Shown: positions 48,676 through 57,852 of the stretch, piece by piece | Position numbering within the stretch: the first letter of the stretch is position 1 | Layout: each line of letters opens with the position of its first letter | Assembly (NCBI RefSeq): GCF_000721705.1 | Contig: NZ_JOJL01000039.1 | Span: 1-64,000, forward strand | DNA from: Actinoplanes subtropicus | GTDB lineage: Bacteria > Actinomycetota > Actinomycetes > Mycobacteriales > Micromonosporaceae | Direction of reading: 5' to 3' | Length of the DNA: 64,000 bases | The notes under the pieces: model-generated | The model's input: only the letters and a program-made list of their open reading frames with translations | Told to the model about the DNA's origin: nothing | Database searches by the model: none | Translations under genes and position numbers: made by a program

Positions 48676-50956
48676 GCGACAGCGGCCGGTCCGCCACCGA
48701 CCGCCCGGCGCTGAGCTCGAAGTCGCCCGGTTCGAGGCGCCACCCGTCGTCCCAATGCTGGAACGCCCGGAGCGGCACCGGAATCGTCGCCGTCACCGTC
48801 TCGCCCGGTCCGGCGCGCACCACCGCGAAGCCGGCCAGCCACCGCACCGGCCGGTCGATCGCGGAGGCGGGCCTCGCCAGGTACACCTGAACGACCTCCT
48901 TGCCCGGCCGCTCCCCGGTGTTGCGCAGCGTCACCTCGGCCACCCGACCGGCGAGCGACATGTCCCGATATTCCCAGGTGGTAAACCCAAGACCATGACC
49001 GAAGGGGTACGCCGGAACCGCGCCCGACCGCAGCCACGCCCGGTAACCGACGTGCACGCCCTCGGCGTAACGCAGGGTGTCGCCGTCGGGGCGGGTGGAC
49101 AGCACCGGGACGTCCTCCTCGCGGGCCGGCCAGGTGGTGGGCAGCCGGCCGCCGGGCTCGCGAGCGCCGGTCAGCACGTCGGCGAGCGCGGTGCCGAACT
49201 CCTGCCCCGGGAACCAGGCCAGCAGCACAGCGGCGACCTCCTCGCGCCAGGGCAGCAGCACCGGCGAGCCGGAGTTGACCACCACGACGGTACGCGGATT
49301 GACCCGCGCCACCGCGCGCACCAGGTCGTCCTGCCGCCCCGGCAGTGCCAGGGCCGACCGGTCGCGGCCCTCGCTCTCCACCCGTTCGTCGGTGCCCACC
49401 ACGACGATCGCGGCGTCCGCGCCCCGGGCCGCCTCGACCGCCGCGGCCAGCTCCTCGTCGTCCGAGCGGCGCGGCGGCCGCACGCCGAGGACCATCTTCG
49501 CCAGGCCCAGCTCGTACGCGGGAAGGTGTTGTAGATGCACCGAGAGTGAGGCGCCGGCGCCCAGCTCGCGCGTCACCCAGCGTTGCGGCGGGTCGAGGAA
49601 GCTGGCCGCGAAGCTGTCGTCGTCCGGCCCGACGGTCTCGGTCAGCGCGGCCTTTCCGTCGAGGCTCAGCGTGAACGCGCCGACGCCGGCGAACCCGATC
49701 CGCCACTCCCCGGCGACCGGCGCGCGGAACGTCGCGAACACCTCGACGATCGTGCCCGCCTGGATCTCGTCGCCGCTCCAGATCAGCCCGCCGGAGGTGC
49801 GGTGCTCGGCCCGCACTTCCACGCCGGACGGGTCGAGGTAGCGCACGTGCAGGTCGCCTTCCATCGGCGCGAGGCCGCGCCGGCGATGCGCACCGACCGC
49901 GTGGACGACGTCGAACACGGAGCTCAAGGCGTCCAGCGGGCTCACCGTGTACGAGGGAGTGAGGCCCGCGCTGCCGCCGCCCTGGATCGCGGGGTCGGCG
50001 GCATTGGGCCCGAGCACGGCGATCCGCCGCTGCCCGAACGGCCGCAGCGGAAGGGTGGCACGCTCGTTGCGGACCAGGACCATCGATTCCGCGGCCGCCC
50101 GCCGGAGCAAATTACCCTGATCTGACCTTTCCGATTTATGGGGAGAGACGCCCGGACCGACCCTCCGGGCCAGCAGCACCAGGCGCCCGACCTTGTCCTC
50201 GATCAACGACTCCGGGACCGCGCCCGACCGGACCGCCTCCCCCAGCGACTCGCTCCACGGCCCGCCGGGACCGGGCATGACCAGCGTCAACCCCGCCAGC
50301 GCCGACGCGGCCGCCGACCGGGTGGCGAACCAGTCCGACACCACCACCCCGTCGAACCCCCACTCGGTCACCAGCGGCGCGGTCAGCAGCGGGTTGTCGG
50401 TCATCGTCACCCCGTTGACCTGGTTGTACGCCGCCATCACCACCCACACTCCGCCGTCGACGACCAGCGCCTCGAACGGCGCCAGATAGACCTCCCGCAG
50501 CGCCCGCTCGCTGACCCGCACGTCCACCGTGAACCGATTCGTCTCCGAGTCGTTGGCGACGTAGTGCTTGGCCGTGGCCGCCACCCCGCCGGCCTGCACC
50601 CCGCGCACCAGCGCCGCCCCGATCCGCCCGGTGAGCAGCGGATCCTCGGACAGGCACTCGAAATGCCGCCCGGCCAGCGGCGACCGATGAAGATTCACGG
50701 TCGGCCCGAGCAGCACGTCCACCCCCTTCCGGCGCGCCTCGTCGGCGAGCAGCCCGCCCAGCTCGGTCGCCAGCGACCGGTCCCAGCTGGCCGCCCAGGC
50801 GGTGGGCGAGGGCAGCACCGCCGACCCGGCCTCGTCCCACCGCTCGCCGCGCACCCCGACCGGACCGTCGGAGAGCACCAGCGACCGCAGGCCGAGCGCC
50901 GCGGAGGCTCGCGTGGTCCAGAAGCCGTCGCCGGTCAGCACCTCGATCGCGGTCAC
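48641..50956 (-). CDS. GH3-family beta-glucosidase with PA14 insert
   Basis: A 771-aa glycoside hydrolase starting at GTG 50956, with CAGGAGG upstream. The (beta/alpha)8 domain has LGPTVNLHRSPLAGRHFECL and AKHYVANDSETNR; the nucleophile is Asp208 in GVVVSDWFAT. The second domain has GGSAGLTPSYTVSPLDAL. A PA14-like insert (about 390-520, including GEWRIGFAGVGAFTLSLDGK) and a C-terminal fibronectin III-like domain (VTLRNTGERPGKEVVQVY) follow. No signal peptide, so probably intracellular, cleaving imported beta-glucosides or similar. Confidence 0.92.
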   Translation of the reverse strand: MTAIEVLTGDGFWTTRASAALGLRSLVLSDGPVGVRGERWDEAGSAVLPSPTAWAASWDRSLATELGGLLADEARRKGVDVLLGPTVNLHRSPLAGRHFECLSEDPLLTGRIGAALVRGVQAGGVAATAKHYVANDSETNRFTVDVRVSERALREVYLAPFEALVVDGGVWVVMAAYNQVNGVTMTDNPLLTAPLVTEWGFDGVVVSDWFATRSAAASALAGLTLVMPGPGGPWSESLGEAVRSGAVPESLIEDKVGRLVLLARRVGPGVSPHKSERSDQGNLLRRAAAESMVLVRNERATLPLRPFGQRRIAVLGPNAADPAIQGGGSAGLTPSYTVSPLDALSSVFDVVHAVGAHRRRGLAPMEGDLHVRYLDPSGVEVRAEHRTSGGLIWSGDEIQAGTIVEVFATFRAPVAGEWRIGFAGVGAFTLSLDGKAALTETVGPDDDSFAASFLDPPQRWVTRELGAGASLSVHLQHLPAYELGLAKMVLGVRPPRRSDDEELAAAVEAARGADAAIVVVGTDERVESEGRDRSALALPGRQDDLVRAVARVNPRTVVVVNSGSPVLLPWREEVAAVLLAWFPGQEFGTALADVLTGAREPGGRLPTTWPAREEDVPVLSTRPDGDTLRYAEGVHVGYRAWLRSGAVPAYPFGHGLGFTTWEYRDMSLAGRVAEVTLRNTGERPGKEVVQVYLARPASAIDRPVRWLAGFAVVRAGPGETVTATIPVPLRAFQHWDDGWRLEPGDFELSAGRSVADRPLSLIVRSPGVHPR

Positions 50957-50969
50957 CCGGCAACCTCCT

Positions 50970-50992
50970 GGTAACAAGCAGGTAACGATACC
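50970..50992. promoter_or_regulatory. GGTAAC repeats near GH3 promoter, possible LacI-type half palindrome
   Basis: GGTAAC occurs at 50970 and 50981, 11 bp apart. The second copy extends to GGTAACGATACC, a near-palindrome with the central CG of LacI-family operators. It lies just upstream of the GH3 start codon and its ribosome binding site. No LacI gene is in the window; assignment is tentative. Confidence 0.3.
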
Positions 50993-51096
50993 AACCGAGT
51001 AGTTCGTAGGGGCGGTAGACATGGATCGATCGGCGTCGCAGCTCCCGCCAACGCCGGCTGCGATCGCCGCACGGAAGATCGAGCAAGGGAGTCCGC

Positions 51097-52365
51097 ATGG
51101 ATCCGCTTCCCAGCCGCCGATTCAACCGTCGATCCGTTCTCGCCGCCGGGGCGGGCGCCGCCGCCACCCTCGCCCTGCCCGGCGCCGCCGCCTTCGCGGG
51201 CGGCGGCCACCCCACGACCGTGCGCTTCGTCCTCAATGCCGAGACACTCGACGGCGGCGAGCAGGTCGTCGCGGTCACCCTGGACACCGGGCGGCTCGGG
51301 CCGATCGACCCGGCGAGCCTCACCACCGGCACGTTCACGGTGCACGCCAAGGCGACCAGCCCGATCCCGATCGCGCCCGGCGACCAGATCTTCAGCGAGT
51401 ACGACCTGGACCGCCCGGTCACCGCGGCGCGGCTGGACCGGCACGGGAACATCGTGCTCGAGTTGTCGTACGCCGAGGGGCAGCTGGGCGGCGGCACGCT
51501 CGGCTACATCCTCAGCAAGAGCCGCAACGTGCGGCTGGATCTCGCGTACACGATCACGCAGAACGCGCCGCTGAGCCGTCGGCACGGCGGGCCGGTCACG
51601 ATCGGCAGCTTCGTGCAGGGGCGGCTGGTCAACCCCGAGGTCGACGCGTTCAGTTACCACACCGGCGGCGGCCTGAAGTACCGGCTGTACTCGCCGCGCG
51701 ACTGCCGGGGGCGGCGGCCGCTGATCGTCTGGCTGCACGGCGGCGGCGAGGGCGGCGACCTGCCGGACAACTACTACGACAACGAGACCACGCTGCGGGC
51801 CAACCGCGGGGCGCTGGGCTTCGCCACCGCCGAGGCGCAGCGGATCTTCGGCGGGGCGTACGTGGTGGCGCCGCAGAGCACGTCCTACTGGATCGAGGAC
51901 GGGCCGCGGTTCGCGCCGCAGATCCGCGAAATCATCGGGGATCTCGTCCGCAAGCAAGCAATTGATCTTAAAAGGATTCTGGTCGCCGGCTGCAGCAACG
52001 GCGGCTACATGAGCATCGAGATGACCACGGTCTACCCGGACCTCTTCGCGGCCTCGGTGCCGATCTGCGGGGTGGTCGCGCCGTTCACGCCGGGCGGACC
52101 GCCGCTGGTGCCGGACTCCGCGCTGGTCAAGATCAGCACGCCCACATGGCTGGTGGCGTCGCTCGACGACGACACGGTCAACCCGCAGCAGAACTCGATC
52201 CACGCCCACGACCTCATCCCCCACTCCCGGATCACCCTGTACGACCACGTGATCCGCAACGGTTACCAGTTCCCCGGCCACTGGTCATGGATCTACGTGG
52301 CCCGCAACGATCCCAGCATCGACGGCCAGCACATCTGGCAGTGGATGGCGCGGCAACACGCGTAG
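51097..52365 (+). CDS. Tat-exported alpha/beta-hydrolase esterase (PHB depolymerase/CE1-like)
   Basis: A 422-aa protein. It has a twin-arginine signal (RRFNRRSVLAAGAGAA), an N-terminal immunoglobulin-like domain (about 40-190), then the hydrolase: oxyanion loop VWLHGGGEGGD, nucleophile Ser300 in AGCSNGGYMS, acid region SLDDDTVN and His in FPGHWSW. This is the arrangement of prolyl-oligopeptidase-like esterases seen in plant polysaccharide loci. Divergent from GH3 and upstream of an Opp-type importer, so it may deacylate glycosides or glycans outside the cell. Confidence 0.8.
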   Translation: MDPLPSRRFNRRSVLAAGAGAAATLALPGAAAFAGGGHPTTVRFVLNAETLDGGEQVVAVTLDTGRLGPIDPASLTTGTFTVHAKATSPIPIAPGDQIFSEYDLDRPVTAARLDRHGNIVLELSYAEGQLGGGTLGYILSKSRNVRLDLAYTITQNAPLSRRHGGPVTIGSFVQGRLVNPEVDAFSYHTGGGLKYRLYSPRDCRGRRPLIVWLHGGGEGGDLPDNYYDNETTLRANRGALGFATAEAQRIFGGAYVVAPQSTSYWIEDGPRFAPQIREIIGDLVRKQAIDLKRILVAGCSNGGYMSIEMTTVYPDLFAASVPICGVVAPFTPGGPPLVPDSALVKISTPTWLVASLDDDTVNPQQNSIHAHDLIPHSRITLYDHVIRNGYQFPGHWSWIYVARNDPSIDGQHIWQWMARQHA

Positions 52366-52367
52366 CA

Positions 52368-52408
52368 AGATCAATTGATCTCCATATCTCGATCTCTTGA
52401 CGAGATCG
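52368..52408. promoter_or_regulatory. Two palindromes at the ABC importer promoter
   Basis: AGATCAATTGATCT (52368-52381) is a perfect 14-bp palindrome. CGATCTC-TTGAC-GAGATCG (52390-52408) has perfect 7-bp arms. The loop TTGAC resembles a -35 box, and a bound regulator would block it. The substrate-binding gene starts at 52470. Confidence 0.55.
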
Positions 52409-52469
52409 TATCCGGGTGTGATGTTGGTCTCCCGTCTCCGTCACCTCAACCCTGCTTGGGGGCTAGACC

Positions 52470-54266
52470 ATGACTAATGACTCCGATTCACCGGCCGATC
52501 CGGCCCAGTGGCTGGCCAGTCGCCGGAGCTTCCTGACCATCGGCGGGCTGGCCGCGACCGGCGTCATCCTCGGGGTCGGCGCGGCCGGCTGCGGGACGGC
52601 GAAAACCGGCAACACCAGCGGCACGACCGGCAAGGGCCGCCCCGGCGCCTCCGGCGACACCCTGTTCGTGGCCGGGTTCCAATGGGGACCGCCGAAGACC
52701 TTCAACCCCCTGGCCGCCTCGCCCGACTGGCCGACCGCCCAGTTCCAGAGCCAGCTGATCTACGAGACCCTGCTGCGCTTCGACGAGCGCGACGGCTCGC
52801 TGCACCCCGGCCTGGCCAAGGGCATCGAGTCGCCGGACGACCACACCATGAAGCTCGCCCTCCAGGACGGCACCAAGTGGTCCGACGGCACCGACCTGAC
52901 CGCCGACGACGTGGTCTTCACCTTCGGGCTCGGCAAGACCGCGGCGGTCACCTACTCCACGGTCTGGAACTACCTCGACTCGGTCACCGCGGTCGACGCC
53001 CGGACGGTCCAGTTCAAGCTGAAGGCCACGCCGTTCAACCCGGGCTTCGTGAAGAACTTCCTCTGCGCCACCTACATCGTGCCCAAGGCCGTCTTCAGCC
53101 AGCTCGCCGGGGACAAGGTCACCTCCGACCCCAACCTCAAGCCGGTCGGCTCCGGGCCGTTCCTGATGGACAAGTACGACCAGACCCAGGTCAACCTCAA
53201 GCGCAACGACAGCTACTGGGGCACCGCGGTGTGGGGCAAACCGCCGATGAGCACCATCAACCACCCGATCTTCAAGAGCAACAACGACGGCGACCTCAAG
53301 CTGGAGAGCGGCGACGTCGACGTCAGCCAGCAGTTCACAGCGCAGATCTGGAAGATGTGGGAGGCCGGCAAGCCGGTCAGCACCTGGATGAAGAAGAAGC
53401 CCTACCACCTGCCCGGCAACCTGCCCCTGCTGATCTTCAACCTCGGCAGGAAGGGCCTGGACAACGTCAAGGTCAGACAGGCCATCGCGTACGCCATCGA
53501 CTACCCCAACATCGCGACGACCGCCATGTCGGACTACTCGGTACCGGCCAACGCCAGCCTGATCGTCCCGACCGGCTACGAGTCCAAGTTCTACAACGCG
53601 GACGCGGTCGCGGCCGACGGCTGGAAGTACGACAAGGCCAAGGCGATCGACATCCTGGAGAACGAGCTCAAGGCCAAGAAGGGCTCGGACGGCATCTACG
53701 TGCTGCCGGACGGCACCAAGCTGGGCGGCTGGAAGCTGATCACGCCGACCGGGTGGACCGACTGGAACACCACCTGCCAGATCGTCGCCAAGTCGGCCAA
53801 GGAGGTCGGCATCGGCATCACCACCGACTTTCCGCAGTTCCCGACGATGTTCGCGGCGCTCCAGAACGGCAACTTCGACGTGGCGATGTTCAACTACACC
53901 GGCGTCGGCCCGGCCAGCCCGTGGATCCGGTTCCGCGACGCGCTGGACAACCGGGGGGTGCCGGCCGTGGGTAAGACGGCGTTCTGGAACTACAACCGGT
54001 TCACCGACCCGGAGGCCCCGGCGCTGCTGGATGCCGCGGCCGGCGCGAAGACCGACGCGGACGCCAAGGCCGCGTACGACAAGCTCGACGCGATCTACCG
54101 GAAGAACATCCCGGTCATCCCGCTGATGTACCGCCCGCTGGAGTTCTTCGAGTTCAACCAGAGCAACTGGACCAACTTCCCGACCGAGGAGAACCCGTAC
54201 GCCCCGCCGATGTGGCAGGGCGCCGGCATCGAGTGGCTGTTCAAGATCAAGAAGGTCGGCTCCTAG
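52470..54266 (+). CDS. Family 5 (Opp/Dpp-type) ABC substrate-binding lipoprotein
   Basis: The 598-aa SBP_bac_5 protein has both a Tat motif (ASRRSFLTIGG) and a lipobox (GAAGC, Cys41), so it is exported folded and lipid-anchored. Family segments: TLFVAGFQWGPPKTFNPLAA, RDGSLHPGLAKGIESPDDHT, DGTKWSDGTDLTADDVVFTF and VRQAIAYAIDYP. It captures peptides or, in this group, often beta-oligosaccharides. The adjacent GH3 and esterase genes favour a glycoside ligand. First gene of a five-gene operon ending at 57852. Confidence 0.9.
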   Translation: MTNDSDSPADPAQWLASRRSFLTIGGLAATGVILGVGAAGCGTAKTGNTSGTTGKGRPGASGDTLFVAGFQWGPPKTFNPLAASPDWPTAQFQSQLIYETLLRFDERDGSLHPGLAKGIESPDDHTMKLALQDGTKWSDGTDLTADDVVFTFGLGKTAAVTYSTVWNYLDSVTAVDARTVQFKLKATPFNPGFVKNFLCATYIVPKAVFSQLAGDKVTSDPNLKPVGSGPFLMDKYDQTQVNLKRNDSYWGTAVWGKPPMSTINHPIFKSNNDGDLKLESGDVDVSQQFTAQIWKMWEAGKPVSTWMKKKPYHLPGNLPLLIFNLGRKGLDNVKVRQAIAYAIDYPNIATTAMSDYSVPANASLIVPTGYESKFYNADAVAADGWKYDKAKAIDILENELKAKKGSDGIYVLPDGTKLGGWKLITPTGWTDWNTTCQIVAKSAKEVGIGITTDFPQFPTMFAALQNGNFDVAMFNYTGVGPASPWIRFRDALDNRGVPAVGKTAFWNYNRFTDPEAPALLDAAAGAKTDADAKAAYDKLDAIYRKNIPVIPLMYRPLEFFEFNQSNWTNFPTEENPYAPPMWQGAGIEWLFKIKKVGS

Positions 54267-54282
54267 TAACCGGGCGGCACGC

Positions 54283-55293
54283 ATGGCGCTGGCTAAGTAC
54301 CTCGGCCGCAAGCTGGCCTGGACGATCGTGGTCTTCTTCGTGGCCCTGATCTTGAACTTCCTGCTCCCCCGCCTCATCCCGGGCAACCCGGTCGACGCGA
54401 TCGTCGGCCAGATCGCCGCGGGCGGGGGAGCCGGTGGCGAGCAACTGCAGAAGATCCATGAGCACTACATGCAGGAGTTCGGCCTCGACAAGCCGCTCTG
54501 GGAGCAGTTCCTGATCTACGTCGGGCACGTGCTGCGCGGCAACTTCGGCACCTCGTTCGGCAGCTACCCGGCCTCAGTCAACCACCTGGTCGGCCAGGCG
54601 CTGCCGTGGACCATCGCGATCCAGCTGCCGGCCATCATCGTCGGCTGGGTGATCGGCAACGTGCTGGGCGCCCTCGCCGCGTTCAAGGGCGGCTGGCTCG
54701 ACCGGGGCGCGTTCGTCGGCTCGCTGTTCTTCTCCAGCGTGCCGCCGTTCGCCTTCGCGATCATCCTGCTCTTCGTGGTGGCGGTGAAGGCGGGCGTACT
54801 GCCGGTCGGCGGGGCGTACTCGTTCGGGCTGAGCCCGGAGCTGTCGCTGACCTTCTTCGGCGACGCCATCACGTACTTCTGGTTGCCGTTCTGGTCCCTG
54901 GTGCTGGTCTTCATCGGCGGCCAGGCGGTCGGCATGCGCTCGATGGCCGTCTACGAGCTGGGCACCGACTACGTCAACTACAACCGCGGCCTCGGCGTAC
55001 GGGACGGGATCACCGTCCGGTACATCTTCCGCAACGCCATGCTGCCGCAGTTCACCGGCCTCGGGCTGGCTATCGCCGGGTTGATCACCGGCGGGCTGAT
55101 CACCGAGCTGGTGTTCTCCTACCCCGGGCTGGGCACGCTGCTGTTCAACGCGATCGGGCAGAACGACTACCCGGTGATCCAGGCGATCACGCTGCTGATC
55201 ACCGTCGCCGTGCTGCTCGCGAACTTCACCGTGGACGTACTCACCGGGTTCATCGATCCGCGGATCCGGGCCGCGCAGAGCGGAGAACGCTGA
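54283..55293 (+). CDS. Opp/Dpp-type ABC permease (DppB-like)
   Basis: A 336-aa permease with about six helices. It has the N-terminal RKLAWTIVVFFVALILNFLL then PRLIPGNPVD signature of OppB/DppB. The EAA loop near residues 222-245 is YELGTDYVNYNRGLGVRDGI. It begins 16 bp after the binding-protein stop, and its stop overlaps the next ATG (TGATG), so translation is coupled. Forms the membrane channel with the DppC-like partner. Confidence 0.9.
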   Translation: MALAKYLGRKLAWTIVVFFVALILNFLLPRLIPGNPVDAIVGQIAAGGGAGGEQLQKIHEHYMQEFGLDKPLWEQFLIYVGHVLRGNFGTSFGSYPASVNHLVGQALPWTIAIQLPAIIVGWVIGNVLGALAAFKGGWLDRGAFVGSLFFSSVPPFAFAIILLFVVAVKAGVLPVGGAYSFGLSPELSLTFFGDAITYFWLPFWSLVLVFIGGQAVGMRSMAVYELGTDYVNYNRGLGVRDGITVRYIFRNAMLPQFTGLGLAIAGLITGGLITELVFSYPGLGTLLFNAIGQNDYPVIQAITLLITVAVLLANFTVDVLTGFIDPRIRAAQSGER

Positions 55294-56213
55294 TGAGCTT
55301 ACGTGGACTGTCGCCGCGCTTCTGGGTCGCGGCCGGCATCGTCGCCTTCGTCGTGCTGGTCGGCGTGCTCGGGCCGCTGATCCTGCGCACCGACCCGGAC
55401 ACCACCGTCGGCGGCCTGTACGACAAGCCGCAATGCTGCGGGAAACTGCTGCTGGGCACCGACAACGAGGGCCAGAGCGTGCTGATCAACCTGGTCTACG
55501 GAACGCGTACGTCGCTGATCGTGGGGTTGATCGCGGGGTTGATCGCCACCGCGATCGGGCTCTTCGTCGGGCTGGTCTCCGGCTACCGCGGCGGCTGGAT
55601 CGACGACGTGCTCTCCGCGATCACGAACGTGGGCCTGGCCATCCCGGCGATCGTGGTGATCATCCTGGTCTCGGTGTCGCTGCCCAAGCGCAACATCTAC
55701 ACCCTGGCGGTGGTGATCGGGCTGACCGCGTGGTTCTGGGTGGCGCGCTCGGTGCGGGCGCAGTCCAGCAGCGTCCGGGAGCGGGAACACATCGACGTCG
55801 CGAAGCTCTCCGGCGCCGGGTTCTGGTCGATCCTCGCCCGCGACGTGTTGCCCTACCTTCTTTCGTACGTGGTGATGGCGGCCGTCCTGCAGATCTCGAG
55901 CGCGATCCTGTTCGAGTCGACGCTGAGCCTGCTCGGCCTCGGCCCGGGCGACGCGACCAGCCTCGGGACGATGCTCTACTGGGCGATCGCGTGGGGGTCG
56001 GTACGCACGGGTGCGTGGTGGGCGTTCGTGCCGCCGACGCTGATGCTCACGCTGATCGTCTTCGGGCTGCTGCTGTTGCAGTCCAGCCTCAACGAGGTGT
56101 TCAACCCGCGGCTGCGCCGGGGGCGGGCGGCTCGCCGGCGGATGGTCACCCAGGTGACCGAGCCGGAGACGGTCGGGGCCGCCGGCCTTCTCACCGGAAC
56201 GGAGCCGCGCTGA
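55293..56213 (+). CDS. Opp/Dpp-type ABC permease (DppC-like)
   Basis: A 306-aa permease. The N-terminal OppC-type helix (FWVAAGIVAFVVLVGVLGPL) is followed by LLGTDNEGQSVLINLVYGTR, in which GTD..GQ.V..L.YGTR is the OppC motif, and by the EAA-like REREHIDVAKLSGAGFWSIL. The C-terminal tail is basic and then acidic. Starts in the TGATG overlap with the previous gene and ends in another with the ATPase gene. Confidence 0.9.
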   Translation: MSLRGLSPRFWVAAGIVAFVVLVGVLGPLILRTDPDTTVGGLYDKPQCCGKLLLGTDNEGQSVLINLVYGTRTSLIVGLIAGLIATAIGLFVGLVSGYRGGWIDDVLSAITNVGLAIPAIVVIILVSVSLPKRNIYTLAVVIGLTAWFWVARSVRAQSSSVREREHIDVAKLSGAGFWSILARDVLPYLLSYVVMAAVLQISSAILFESTLSLLGLGPGDATSLGTMLYWAIAWGSVRTGAWWAFVPPTLMLTLIVFGLLLLQSSLNEVFNPRLRRGRAARRRMVTQVTEPETVGAAGLLTGTEPR

Positions 56214-57085
56214 TGGGGACCCTGGTCGACGCCCGCAACATCCGCGGGGTCTACTACACCGGCGCCAAGGACGTGGTCGCCGTCGACGACGTGTCGATCC
56301 GGGTCGAGGAGGGCGAAGTGCTCGGCCTGGCCGGCGAGTCGGGCAGCGGCAAAACCACGCTCGGCTCGATCATCTCGCTGATCGCGCGGCCGCCGCTGCA
56401 CGTCGAGCAGGGCACCCTGGAGATCGACGGCAAGGTGCAGGAACTGGGCGGCGACGCGCGCATCCCGCGCACCTGGCGGGGCTCGGTGGTGTCCATGCTG
56501 CCGCAGGGCGCGATGAACTCGATCAGCCCCACCAAGCGCGTCCGCCACCTGGTGTGGGACGTGATGCGCTCGCACGACCGCCGGATCTCCAAGGAGGTCG
56601 CGCTCGACCGGGCCCGGGAGCGGATCACCGCGCTCGGGCTGCCGGTCCGGGTGCTGGACGCGTACCCGCATCAGCTCTCCGGCGGCATGAAGCAGCGGGT
56701 CGTCACGATCATCAGCACGCTGCTCAACCCGCGGCTGCTGGTGGCCGACGAGCCGACCTCCGCGCTCGACGTCTCCAGCCAGAAGATCCTGATCGAGATG
56801 CTTCTCGAGATGCTCGACCAGAAGTTCATGTCCGGGGTGATCTTCGTGACCCACGACCTGCCGGTCCTCCGCACGGTGGCCACCAAGATCGCGGTGATGT
56901 ACCAGGGGCGGGTGGTCGAGAGCGGGCCCACCCAGCTGATGGTCGACCGGCCGCAGCATCCCTACACCAAGGCCCTGATGAGCTCGGTGCTCACGCCCGA
57001 GCCGAAGTACTCGAAGATCCGCATCGAAGGCATGAGCGGATTCGACCGCACGTCGTTCGACGCCCCGGCGGTGATCCACTCATGA
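56213..57085 (+). CDS. Opp/Dpp-type ABC ATPase (DppD-like)
   Basis: A 290-aa ATPase. It has Walker A GESGSGKTT (41-49), PQGAMNSISP in the Q-loop region, signature HQLSGGMKQRVV, Walker B RLLVADEPTSALD and H-loop VTHDLPV. The C-terminal HPYTKALMSSVLTPEP is the OppD/DppD tail. Overlaps neighbours at both ends (TGATG and ATGA). Pairs with the DppF-like ATPase as a heterodimer. Confidence 0.92.
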   Translation: MGTLVDARNIRGVYYTGAKDVVAVDDVSIRVEEGEVLGLAGESGSGKTTLGSIISLIARPPLHVEQGTLEIDGKVQELGGDARIPRTWRGSVVSMLPQGAMNSISPTKRVRHLVWDVMRSHDRRISKEVALDRARERITALGLPVRVLDAYPHQLSGGMKQRVVTIISTLLNPRLLVADEPTSALDVSSQKILIEMLLEMLDQKFMSGVIFVTHDLPVLRTVATKIAVMYQGRVVESGPTQLMVDRPQHPYTKALMSSVLTPEPKYSKIRIEGMSGFDRTSFDAPAVIHS

Positions 57086-57852
57086 TCTATGACGTTTCGC
57101 ACCTGACCAAGGTCTTCGGCCGCGGTCGCCACCAGGTCCGCGCGGTCGACGACGTCTCGTTCGAGCTCGAAGAGGGCCAGATCACGACGATCGTCGGGGA
57201 GAGCGGGTCGGGCAAGTCGACGGTGGCGCGGATGCTGCTCGGGCTGCTGCCGATCACCTCGGGCACGCTGACCTTCCGCGGCAAAGACGTCACCCACCTG
57301 CGTGATCGGGCCGAGTACTGGCGGCAGGTCCAAGCCGTCTTCCAGGACCCGTTCTCCTCGTTCAACCAGTTCTTCACGGTCGGGAAGCTGCTCAACCGGT
57401 CGATGAAGCTGGTCGGCAAGGAGGCCGGGCAGCAGCGGCTGGAGGAGTCGCTCGGGCACGTCGGGATGGACCTCGAGGTGCTCGACCGCTACCCGCACCA
57501 GCTCTCCGGCGGGCAGCGGCAGCGGGTGATGATCGCCCGGGCGCTGATGATGCGGCCGGCGTTGCTGATCGCGGACGAGGCGACGTCGATGCTGGACGCG
57601 TCGCTGCGGGTGAACATCCTCAACGTGCTGACGGACCTGCGCGACTCGCTGGGCATGACCGTCTTGTTCATCACGCATGACATCGGGCAGGCCTGTTATC
57701 TGGCCGATCGGGTGCTGGTGATGGAGCACGGGAAGATGGTCGAGCAGGGGCCTACCGATGAGGTGATCTTCTCGCCGCGGCACGCGTATACGAAGAGGCT
57801 GCTTGCGGATGTGCCTAAGTTGCATTCCGCTCTTGAGCTGGAGCAGCCGTAG
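57082..57852 (+). CDS. Opp/Dpp-type ABC ATPase (DppF-like)
   Basis: A 256-aa ATPase. It has Walker A GESGSGKST (39-47), Q-loop AVFQDPFSSFNQF, signature HQLSGGQRQRVM, Walker B ALLIADEATSMLD and ITHDIGQACYLADRV. The usual D-E-P of Walker B reads D-E-A. It is shorter than typical DppF (about 320 aa) because the C-terminal oligopeptide tail stops soon after SPRHAYTKRLLADVP. ATGA overlap with the previous gene; last of the operon, followed directly by the 70-bp repeats. Confidence 0.9.
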   Translation: MIYDVSHLTKVFGRGRHQVRAVDDVSFELEEGQITTIVGESGSGKSTVARMLLGLLPITSGTLTFRGKDVTHLRDRAEYWRQVQAVFQDPFSSFNQFFTVGKLLNRSMKLVGKEAGQQRLEESLGHVGMDLEVLDRYPHQLSGGQRQRVMIARALMMRPALLIADEATSMLDASLRVNILNVLTDLRDSLGMTVLFITHDIGQACYLADRVLVMEHGKMVEQGPTDEVIFSPRHAYTKRLLADVPKLHSALELEQP

